This document shows, one piece after another, positions 6,489 through 12,391 of a stretch of 18,288 nucleotides of DNA. The DNA comes from GCA-016699975 sp964420045 (GTDB taxonomy: Bacteria > Patescibacteriota > Minisyncoccia > Moranbacterales > UBA1568), in the NCBI GenBank assembly GCA_964420045.1, contig CAYQPQ010000020.1, positions 1 through 18,288 on the forward strand, given 5' to 3'. The position numbers and the translations under genes were made by a program. Under the pieces are notes generated by a model. That model saw only the letters and a list, made by a program, of their open reading frames with translations. It was not told the DNA's origin and searched no databases. Within the stretch, counting starts at the first letter, position 1. Each line of letters starts with the position of its first letter.

Positions 6489-7307
6489 TTAGTTGCATCT
6501 ATCAAATGCGGGAAGATGCTTTTCTTGTGATGCATTCATAAGGTTCGTGAAGACACTCGTAATATCAGGGTATTCGGTCACTGCCGGAAGCAGCTTCTCT
6601 CGGTAGAGAGCCGCATTGGCAATCTCCGCATCAACACCGGTCTGGCACGCTGCGGTCAGCGTCTCCGGCGCAGCCACCTTTCCGGTCCACGGATCTGCCG
6701 GCACAGCGATACCGTATTTATCAAGCAACGCTTTGAGCGAGGAGATATGTTGCTCCTCGGCACGGATAATCATCGAGAATGGCCGCACAGAACCGAGTTT
6801 CGCAATAACCGCCTCATAGGTCGCATGCGCCTTGTATTCATCATCAAGCGCCGAGAATATCGCTTGCTTCGCCGCATCCGAAAGCGTCCCTGCCGGATAT
6901 TCGAGCCCATCCACCGCCAGACATTCATCTGCCACACACTCATTCTTCCCAAGTGCGCGACTTCCCTGACCATTCATCATGCCAGCACCCGGTCCTTGCC
7001 CTTGATTCTGCCCGCTATTTTGTTGCATTCCTCCCTGCGATCCGCGATTTTGATTCTGCCCTCCTGCGCCATTAAGCTCACCATTGCGATTGCGCCCGTC
7101 ATCATTCCAACGGTTGCCAGTGCCATAGCCACTCCCATTGCCATCGCGAAACATACCACTGCGACTCCCATCGAAATCCGCTCGACCGGCAACCTTGCCA
7201 ATGGCATACCCAGCCACTCCCCCAAGAACCAACACGCCGGCACCAACCAATACCATCTTCCGCATCGGCGTCAGAGATCCAACTACATTTGAAATTCCCA
7301 TAGACAT
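6489..7307 (-). CDS. Membrane-anchored DUF2202 ferritin-like protein
   Basis: 272 residues. One membrane helix (17-39, MVLVGAGVLVLGGVAGYAIGKV) lies near the N-terminus. A Gly/Asn/Gln-rich low-complexity linker follows (about 47-117), then a DUF2202 ferritin-like four-helix domain (about 138-268). Candidate metal ligands follow the ferritin pattern: Glu157 in DDEYKAHATYE, Glu184 and His187 in RAEEQH, Glu228 in GVDAEIANAALY, and Glu262 and His264 in QEKH. Such domains may hold a di-iron site; the activity of DUF2202 is not established to my knowledge. Cys124, Cys129, Cys221 and Cys271 could form disulfides if the domain is outside the membrane. The ATG at 7307 has no obvious Shine-Dalgarno motif. 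Confidence 0.85.
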   Translation of the reverse strand: MSMGISNVVGSLTPMRKMVLVGAGVLVLGGVAGYAIGKVAGRADFDGSRSGMFRDGNGSGYGTGNRWNDDGRNRNGELNGAGGQNQNRGSQGGMQQNSGQNQGQGPGAGMMNGQGSRALGKNECVADECLAVDGLEYPAGTLSDAAKQAIFSALDDEYKAHATYEAVIAKLGSVRPFSMIIRAEEQHISSLKALLDKYGIAVPADPWTGKVAAPETLTAACQTGVDAEIANAALYREKLLPAVTEYPDITSVFTNLMNASQEKHLPAFDRCN

Positions 7308-7333
7308 AAATCCGACATATTTACAAAATTAAC

Positions 7334-7347
7334 AGAGGAAACCCTCT
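7334..7347 (-). promoter_or_regulatory. Small hairpin and possible -10 element ahead of the DUF2202 gene
   Basis: AGAGG-AAAC-CCTCT can fold in the leader. A TATACT (minus strand, 7354-7359) lies about 47 nt before the ATG but has no recognisable -35 at 16-18 bp, so the promoter call is weak. Confidence 0.25.
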
Positions 7348-7495
7348 CCGCAAAGTATACTACGAATCAAAAATTGCATGTTTGCAACGAAAAAACAGCT
7401 AGGAAGAGATTGATCTCCGTAGTGCGTTCTGAAAAAAGTCAAACGCATTACGCGCACATTCCTAATGACCAGCCAGCTCGTGAAGCGGGAAGAAA

Positions 7496-8041
7496 TCAAC
7501 TTACTACCTTCAATTTAGGCCATTTTGTAAGCCATTCCTTTTTCTTTGCCCTCTCTCTCACTTTTTCTATACCACCCAGAAATTTTGGACTCGGTCTTAC
7601 AATTAAGTTTACCAAGTCATCAACACCATAAGGAGCAACTAATTTTAATTGACCGTTTTCTAGCCTAACCCCAATACCCGTCGCAGTTTCTGGCCATTGA
7701 GAAAGAGCATTTGCTGTAGATTTGTAAGGTGGCAAGTTGTTCCATTTGTGTGCGTACGCTTCATTAACAACTTCCCAATTTATATCAGTTTCTCTTTTCA
7801 ACCTTTCTGATAATTCCTCGTCAGTTTTTTGGTCATTTCCATCGAGGTCATAGTAGACCAAATCAATATCGTTCGTATCTACTCCGTCTCTTTCAAATCC
7901 GTGCAGATAATCCCAAACTTTATTTCGCACAAAGCCCGCACCAACAACCCAATCGGGAAAATTTAACTTCTCGGCCATACGCAAGATATTCATCATCCAT
8001 TCATCTTGACGTATGAGATTGAGAATGTCTTTTTCAATCAT
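7496..8041 (-). CDS. Nucleotidyltransferase-like protein (DUF925 / NTP_transf_6)
   Basis: 181 residues. The N-terminal part has a nucleotidyltransferase fold signature: DWVVGAGFVRNKVWDYLHG (30-48), then TNDIDLVYYD (56-65), where Asp58 and Asp60 would be the metal-binding pair. The C-terminal part (APYGVDDLVNLIVRPSP, then KKKEWLTKWP) is typical of this family. The biochemical role of the family is unknown to me. The coding sequence is visibly AT-richer than its neighbours, using many AAA, TTA/TTG and AAT codons, and its flanks are also AT-rich, which suggests horizontal acquisition. It sits downstream of tRNA-Ala on the same strand. The start ATG follows an AT-rich leader without a Shine-Dalgarno motif. 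Confidence 0.85.
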   Translation of the reverse strand: MIEKDILNLIRQDEWMMNILRMAEKLNFPDWVVGAGFVRNKVWDYLHGFERDGVDTNDIDLVYYDLDGNDQKTDEELSERLKRETDINWEVVNEAYAHKWNNLPPYKSTANALSQWPETATGIGVRLENGQLKLVAPYGVDDLVNLIVRPSPKFLGGIEKVRERAKKKEWLTKWPKLKVVS

Positions 8042-8168
8042 AACTATTTTGTAAATTTTTTAGTGCCAATATTGCATTTTGAGCAAAAAGGCGCTAGTTG
8101 ACTCGAACCAAGAAACCGAGAACTTGTCGCTCTCAACTTTTTGGAAATCCCCTTGGGATTACTTGACG

Positions 8169-8199
8169 AAAGCCCACGAAAAGCCGCGAAGCGGGAAAG
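8169..8199 (-). terminator. Weak terminator-like hairpin downstream of tRNA-Ala
   Basis: CCGC-TTC-GCGG on the minus strand is followed by CTTTTCG, about 25 nt past the tRNA-Ala 3' end. The stem is short and the U-tract poor. Nothing else convincing is seen in 8042-8217. Confidence 0.3.
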
Positions 8200-8217
8200 C
8201 TCTCGGATTCGGAAATG

Positions 8218-8290
8218 TGGACTGTAGGAGATTCGAACTCCTGACCCCCGCATTGCAAATGCGGTGCTCTACCAACTGAGCTAACAGCCC
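8218..8290 (-). tRNA. tRNA-Ala (anticodon TGC)
   Basis: Complete cloverleaf on the minus strand. The acceptor is GGGCTGT/ACAGTCC with one G-U pair (a G3-U70, the alanine identity element) and discriminator A. The anticodon stem is CCGCA/TGCGG with loop TTTGCAA, anticodon TGC. The T-arm is AGGAG-TTCGAAT-CTCCT. CCA is not encoded. Confidence 0.95.
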
Positions 8291-8340
8291 ATACAAACAG
8301 GGATGTGAGAGAAAACCGACAGATCTGCCAAAGTGCCTCT

Positions 8341-8369
8341 ATTGTAGGGAAAAGAAAATCATTTGTCCA
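8341..8369 (-). promoter_or_regulatory. Sigma-70-type promoter of tRNA-Ala
   Basis: On the minus strand, TGGACA (8364-8369), a 17-bp spacer and TACAAT (8341-8346). Transcription would start near 8334, giving a leader of about 44 nt before the tRNA. Confidence 0.65.
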
Positions 8370-8375
8370 CCAATG

Positions 8376-8405
8376 CATAATCCCGACGCGTATGTCGGGA
8401 TTATG
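8376..8405. repeat. 30-bp palindrome between the CAP gene and tRNA-Ala
   Basis: CATAATCCCGAC and GTCGGGATTATG form a perfect 12-bp stem with a 6-nt loop. No U-tract follows on either strand. It lies just upstream of the tRNA-Ala promoter -35, so it may be a transcript end, a boundary element or a dispersed repeat. Confidence 0.6.
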
Positions 8406-8420
8406 TGTTCAGAGTATGCC

Positions 8421-8454
8421 TCCCAAAATGGGAAAGGGTCGGAGATCTCCGCCC
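8421..8454 (-). other. Two further hairpins in the 3' region of the CAP transcript
   Basis: TCCCA-AAA-TGGGA (8421-8433), and GGG...CCC around the 12-bp perfect palindrome CGGAGATCTCCG (8440-8451). On the minus strand the second is followed by CCCTTTCCCATTTT. Together they may end the CAP mRNA, whose stop is at 8530, but neither is a canonical terminator. Confidence 0.35.
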
Positions 8455-8529
8455 TTCTTTTGATATGGAGAGCTCGTCCGATGCGGACAAAGCGAAGGAT
8501 GGTGACGAATTGTATATTGATATTGGTGT

Positions 8530-9363
8530 TTACATAGGCGTGGCATTGTGTGAAACGTTCAAACGATCACGACGAAGAAGTAGTCGAAACACTATACTTG
8601 CCGCCATCACCTCAAGACACCCGATACAAATCAGCGTGGCAATAACAAGCGTGCGCATGGAGATCCCGAACAAGGATGGAAAGGAAGCCATCTCGGAAGC
8701 ATCTTCCGCTTGAGAAAGAGAAACCGGCATCACATTATGCCCTGCCAAAGAAAGCTTCGTCACACGCTGACCGGCAGAGACACTTCGTTCACGAGAAGCA
8801 GATACTCCGGAAACAGTCGGTGAAACACCGTCCAACGATTTCCACGGAGAGGTATCAGCGACCATTTCACCAAAGCGTGTCCCGAAGAGTTCCACTGTCA
8901 GAAGAGTTGTTTTGCCTTTCCATGGAATCTCAGCAACGGCAATGCCTGTTTCGACATATTTCGGAGACAAAATATTCTCCCGATGCTTCTCGCTCGCCAT
9001 CCAGGCAGATTCTTCATCTTCCACATCCGTAAAATGAATCGCGAGATTCTCCCCGGCATAACGATAAGAGTATCCCGCCTTCTCGAAGAAATACCACGGC
9101 GTCGTGCCGTCCGGAGCGGTATGTGCGAAATATTCTTTGGTCGCCATGTCTTGTGCTTTCGCTTCCGCTGCCACAGACAGCGTTTGATCAAGTCGAAGCG
9201 CCGGCAGACCGGCCGCCACGCGATCCTGGTTGACGCGCTCGGCAACCTCTTGCGGAGAGAAGGTCTCCGACGCCAGAGAATGACACACAGGCACAAGAAG
9301 AACCGCGACAAGGAAAGCGCTCCGCACAATTGAGGTGATAAGCTGAATAAAAAGACGCTTCAT
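8530..9363 (-). CDS. Secreted, membrane-anchored CAP-domain (SCP/YkwD-like) protein
   Basis: 277 residues. The N-terminus (KRLFIQLITSIVRSAFLVAVLLVPVCHSLAS) is a signal peptide with cleavage likely after about Ala31. The CAP domain spans about 38-165 with the family's cavity residues: His81 in YFAHTAPDG, Glu105 in AGENLA and His127 in SEKHREN, then the conserved SPKYVETGIAV. Bacterial CAP proteins of this YkwD type are extracytoplasmic and mostly of unknown function. A Ser/Thr-rich linker follows, then a C-terminal membrane helix (about 236-260) and a short basic tail, so the domain would be tethered to the outer face of the membrane. No Shine-Dalgarno motif precedes the ATG. Its leader contains a strong promoter and a terminator (see 9386-9469). 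Confidence 0.92.
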   Translation of the reverse strand: MKRLFIQLITSIVRSAFLVAVLLVPVCHSLASETFSPQEVAERVNQDRVAAGLPALRLDQTLSVAAEAKAQDMATKEYFAHTAPDGTTPWYFFEKAGYSYRYAGENLAIHFTDVEDEESAWMASEKHRENILSPKYVETGIAVAEIPWKGKTTLLTVELFGTRFGEMVADTSPWKSLDGVSPTVSGVSASRERSVSAGQRVTKLSLAGHNVMPVSLSQAEDASEMASFPSLFGISMRTLVIATLICIGCLEVMAASIVFRLLLRRDRLNVSHNATPM

Positions 9364-9385
9364 AGGGATACTCGGGAAAAATTGC

Positions 9386-9425
9386 TCAAAAAAAGAGAAA
9401 ACGGGCGTTGTTCACCCGTTTTCTC
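9386..9425 (-). terminator. Intrinsic terminator in the leader of the CAP gene
   Basis: Stem GAGAAAACGGG/CCCGTTTTCTC (9395-9405 with 9415-9425), 11 bp with a 9-nt loop. On the minus strand it is followed by seven T's (9388-9394). It ends only 24 nt before the CAP start codon and begins about 15 nt after a consensus -10. It can also end the pilus operon transcript coming from 9550. Confidence 0.9.
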
Positions 9426-9440
9426 ATTGATTACAAATCC

Positions 9441-9469
9441 ATTATACCCCAGAAAATTCTCTCTGTCAA
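9441..9469 (-). promoter_or_regulatory. Perfect consensus sigma-70 promoter ahead of the CAP gene
   Basis: On the minus strand, TTGACA (9464-9469), a 17-bp spacer and TATAAT (9441-9446). The expected start is near 9434, just upstream of the terminator hairpin. Every base of both hexamers is consensus and the spacing is optimal. Confidence 0.85.
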
Positions 9470-9478
9470 CAGCCCACA

Positions 9479-9509
9479 GGAAAATCGCGCCTCCTCACCG
9501 CGACTTTCC
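9479..9509 (-). other. Hairpin at the 3' end of the pilus operon
   Basis: GGAAAATCGCG and CGCGACTTTCC pair over 11 positions with one A/C mismatch and a 9-nt loop, between the last pilus gene and the CAP promoter. No U-tract follows. It may stabilise or process the pilus mRNA 3' end. Confidence 0.4.
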
Positions 9510-9549
9510 TTCTCCGAAACACCTTCCCCATCATCGATACTGCACCAGC

Positions 9550-9873
9550 CTATTGCGGTCCAAAAAATACATCGCGGAAACTCTCCGGGGATTTCTCATG
9601 TTCTGCTGCCCGAGCATCAATCATACCAAGCACGGCTGCAAATCGATCCTGCTGAAATTTTACCTGCTTGTTCTTGGAAAGCCGATAGGATTGCTCTTCT
9701 TCCACACTCCAATGAAACGCATAGAGACTCCGATACCATGCGAGCGTCCCGAAGCCCGCAACAACAAGAAAGAGCAGGAGAAATACCGTAGAATTCCATT
9801 CCCTCCACCACAATCCCGCTATTCCAAGCCACTTTGAAAGGGAGAATTTTTTTGAGAAAGAAAAGGCAAGCAT
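9550..9873 (-). CDS. Small single-pass membrane protein at the end of the pilus operon
   Basis: 107 residues from the ATG at 9873, chosen because it follows the pilO stop by 16 nt; longer readings would overlap pilO. One membrane helix (about 29-48, STVFLLLFLVVAGFGTLAWY) is followed by a charged, probably helical segment (SVEEEQSYRLSKNKQVKFQQDRFAAVLGMIDARAAEHEKS). The position after pilO and the bitopic topology are those of an accessory platform component, as PilP is in other bacteria. I see no lipobox or HQ-rich PilP features, so homology is not claimed. Confidence 0.7.
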   Translation of the reverse strand: MLAFSFSKKFSLSKWLGIAGLWWREWNSTVFLLLFLVVAGFGTLAWYRSLYAFHWSVEEEQSYRLSKNKQVKFQQDRFAAVLGMIDARAAEHEKSPESFRDVFFGPQ

Positions 9874-9889
9874 AGCGAATCGAAAAAAG

Positions 9890-10657
9890 TTAGGGATTGG
9901 TATATATGACCGTCGAGAAAGATGCGAGCACTTCCGGAGGACCTTGCGGAACAGAATCCGCATTCCCCGAAGGTTCGGTCGAAACCGCCGGAACAGTATT
10001 CACAGAAAAAGGATTCGAGACAACGCGAGGCGATGCAATCGATATCGACTTCGATTCGTCTTCGGTTGGCGCAGGAGAAATTTCCAGAGACAACACATCA
10101 AGCAGCGTCGGCATCGTATCAAGCTTCTGCAAAAATGCCAGTACATGATCATAGGTTCCCGTCACCTTGAAGGTAACAAATATCGATCGATCCTCGGGCA
10201 AAAGCGACACGAGCGCATCTTGCGCAGCCTTCTCCTCCAGTGCATCAGTTCCCGTCGTATCACTCTCTTCCGACGAACTGCCTTTCACTCCCTTCTTTTT
10301 CGTCGGAGAAACAGTAAGAAGCGGAGTCGGCGACGCTTCGGATACGACCGTGACATGCAATTCCTTCCCAATAGCTTCGAGCGACTCAACGAGCGAAACA
10401 ATTTGGTCTTTCGGCAAAAAGACATCGAGCTTCCCTCCCGCCAACTGAATGCGCTCCCACGTATCGCGCATACTCGCAATACCCTGCGACTGTTCTTCGA
10501 GCATCTTTCTGTCGACTATGGCCTGCTGAATCAATTCCATCTTGTCCCGGTTATTCTTCATGATTCGGATAATGCCGAAATACACGAGCAAGGCAAGAAG
10601 TCCTGCCATACCAATGACGACAATGATTTCCCGAGATTGTTTCCAGAAACTTGACAT
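9890..10657 (-). CDS. pilO: Type IV pilus assembly protein PilO
   Basis: 255 residues from the ATG at 10657; an in-frame GTG at 10717 would overlap pilN and is less likely. The architecture is that of PilO: a short cytoplasmic start, one membrane helix (about 10-32, EIIVVIGMAGLLALLVYFGIIRI), a helical/coiled-coil stretch (KNNRDKMELIQQAIVDRKMLEEQSQGI), then a ferredoxin-like periplasmic domain with FLPKDQIVSLVESLEAIGKELHVTV and FKVTGTYDHVLAFLQKLDTMPTLLDVLSLEI. An unusual Ser/Glu/Thr-rich insert (KKKGVKGSSSEESDTTGTDALEEK) splits the domain. It partners PilN in linking the cytoplasmic PilM ring to the pilus machine. The gene lies 32 nt after pilN. Confidence 0.88.
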   Translation of the reverse strand: MSSFWKQSREIIVVIGMAGLLALLVYFGIIRIMKNNRDKMELIQQAIVDRKMLEEQSQGIASMRDTWERIQLAGGKLDVFLPKDQIVSLVESLEAIGKELHVTVVSEASPTPLLTVSPTKKKGVKGSSSEESDTTGTDALEEKAAQDALVSLLPEDRSIFVTFKVTGTYDHVLAFLQKLDTMPTLLDVLSLEISPAPTEDESKSISIASPRVVSNPFSVNTVPAVSTEPSGNADSVPQGPPEVLASFSTVIYTNP

Positions 10658-10689
10658 AGGGGCGCAAAAAGTATCGAAAGCACGACAGA

Positions 10690-11262
10690 TTATTGACTTC
10701 CCACAGACACCAGACACGATTTTTTCACCGTCGCACTCACCTGAAAGTCGATGTTCTCTTTTACCAACTTGTCCGAAAGAGGTACCGTCGCATCCGATAG
10801 ACAGCCGGAGGTATTCAGAGCATGTTCAAGAGCCAGCAACGCCTCGCGATTCGGCGCCGTACCGCTTGCCGAGAACGAAAGAGTATTCCCGACCAGTACT
10901 TTTGTATAGAGAACGCCGGGAGGCGTCGCTGCGTCAATCGCACGGAAAAACTTCGTCCAAGAAACATGCCCTGTAAGAAGCCGGGAAATCTCGGATACTT
11001 GTCTATTGGTGTCTTGAAAAGATTTCTCGTAAGATTCGATTTCTTTCTGTCCCGAGACGGCGGAAGCACCATCATTCGACAGTAATCCTTGCGTCGACGA
11101 CAACTGAGATGAGAGCAGCACGGAAATACCCAGCAAAGCGCAGCAGTAGAAGAATCCAAGAAAGATAAAAACCGAGCCATGCGCGACAATCATGCGAAAG
11201 CGCATCTGCCTTCGCATCTCGACTTTCTTTTCGGTTGGAAGGAGATTAAGCAGGATTTTCAT
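10690..11262 (-). CDS. pilN: Type IV pilus assembly protein PilN
   Basis: 190 residues from the ATG at 11262. The N-terminus MKILLNLLPTEKK carries the conserved NLLP motif by which PilN binds the groove of PilM. One membrane helix (about 27-50) follows, then a coiled coil (QKEIESYEKSFQDTNRQVSEIS) and a small alpha/beta domain (VSWTKFFRAIDAATPPGVLYTKVLVGNTLSFSASGTAPNREALLALEHALN). The start codon lies inside pilM, overlapping its end by 17 nt, so translation is probably coupled. A longer reading from a TTG at 11292 would run further into pilM and lose the NLLP-at-the-N-terminus pattern. Confidence 0.9.
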   Translation of the reverse strand: MKILLNLLPTEKKVEMRRQMRFRMIVAHGSVFIFLGFFYCCALLGISVLLSSQLSSTQGLLSNDGASAVSGQKEIESYEKSFQDTNRQVSEISRLLTGHVSWTKFFRAIDAATPPGVLYTKVLVGNTLSFSASGTAPNREALLALEHALNTSGCLSDATVPLSDKLVKENIDFQVSATVKKSCLVSVGSQ

Positions 11263-12340
11263 AGTTTCGTATACCCCGAAGCGCCAACCCAAGTGCCGTG
11301 GAATATTGTACCGACTGTTTCTTATTGATAACCGGAATGGATTTTCCGATGTGAAGATTTACCCAAGGATTTCCGAATTCAACCGGCTTTCCCATTTTCC
11401 GTGCGAGATACGGCAAAATACCACGCATATTGGAACCGCCACCACACAAAACAACCTTATCAACCGCCGATGAATACTTCAGCGTATTGAGATAGAAATC
11501 CACCGACCGTTCCATTTCCGCCGTGAGACTCGAGAGCACTGGCTCCACCATATGAAAGAGCGGGTCGCCCTTCGTCTGTGAGCCGATACCTTCGGCAATT
11601 TTGATACGCTCCGCCTCCTCGAACGGTACTTTCATTCCCTTGGAAATAGAATCCGTGATCATCTGCGAGGACAACGGGATACTCGAAGTAAAAACAGGGA
11701 TATTTCCAAGCGCGATCAAAAAACTCGTCCGCCGATCACCAATATCAATAATAAGCGTCGTCACATCACTCTCTTCCTCGGGAAGAAGAATGCGTGCCTG
11801 CGCAATGGATTCCGTCTCAAATCCAACCACCTCAAGCCCGGCGGACTCAAGTGCTCCAACAAACTGATCGACAACTGACCGAGCCACTGCCACAACCAGA
11901 ACACTCATTTTTCCCGGCTCGCGTGTGATATTCCTGTCGAGAAGCTGGTAATCATAGTACACTTGGTCGAGCGTGAGTGGAATATTCGCCTCGATTTCCC
12001 ACTTAATCGCTTCTTCCACCTCGGCAGCATCCATCTTTGGCAAACTCACAATTCGCAAGAACGCTTTCGTCTCGGGGAGCGAGCAGAAAACTCGGCGAGA
12101 GTGGATCTTCCCCGGACCCGAGGTCTTGAGCAACGTCTTCACCCCGGCAACAACCGCTTCTTCCTTGAGGATTTTCCCATCCGACACCGATTCGAACGGG
12201 AGGTTCACCGCACCGTAGCTCACGATTTTGTCGCGTTCTCCCTCTTCGTCAAGAAACACCGCCTTAAGGGACAGATCGCTCAAATCCAATCCGAATGGGC
12301 GCGGCGTCAGTCGAAAAATATTTCTATTCCACAGAGACAT
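11246..12340 (-). CDS. pilM: Type IV pilus assembly protein PilM
   Basis: 364 residues, an actin/FtsA-like cytoplasmic ATP-binding protein that forms the ring under the pilus platform. Typical segments: FGLDLSDLSLKAVFLDE (first phosphate loop), WEIEANIPLTLDQVYYDYQLL, VLVVAVARSVVDQFVGALESAGLEVVGFETES, LIIDIGDRRTSFLIALGNIPVFTSSIPLSS (second phosphate loop), VVLCGGGSNMRGILPYLARKMGKPVEFGNPW (adenosine region). Length and order are normal. The ATG at 12340 has no close ribosome site; a GGAGG lies 26 nt upstream. About 51 nt separate it from the preceding prepilin-like gene. It is followed directly by pilN. Confidence 0.95.
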   Translation of the reverse strand: MSLWNRNIFRLTPRPFGLDLSDLSLKAVFLDEEGERDKIVSYGAVNLPFESVSDGKILKEEAVVAGVKTLLKTSGPGKIHSRRVFCSLPETKAFLRIVSLPKMDAAEVEEAIKWEIEANIPLTLDQVYYDYQLLDRNITREPGKMSVLVVAVARSVVDQFVGALESAGLEVVGFETESIAQARILLPEEESDVTTLIIDIGDRRTSFLIALGNIPVFTSSIPLSSQMITDSISKGMKVPFEEAERIKIAEGIGSQTKGDPLFHMVEPVLSSLTAEMERSVDFYLNTLKYSSAVDKVVLCGGGSNMRGILPYLARKMGKPVEFGNPWVNLHIGKSIPVINKKQSVQYSTALGLALRGIRNYENPA

Positions 12341-12391
12341 TTCGTTTGAATTTGTTTTTGACAGAGCCTCCGAAGAGTTTCTCTCATTTTA

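Noticed and set aside
8090..8120. T-arm-like GACTCGAACCAAG downstream of tRNA-Ala, suggesting another tRNA fragment
   Set aside because: Only about nine bases match a T-loop, the flanking stem does not pair, and no acceptor or anticodon arm follows. Too weak to call.
9944..10654. 236-codon plus-strand open frame across pilO
   Set aside because: It is very Arg-rich, antisense to pilO and typical of a shadow frame.
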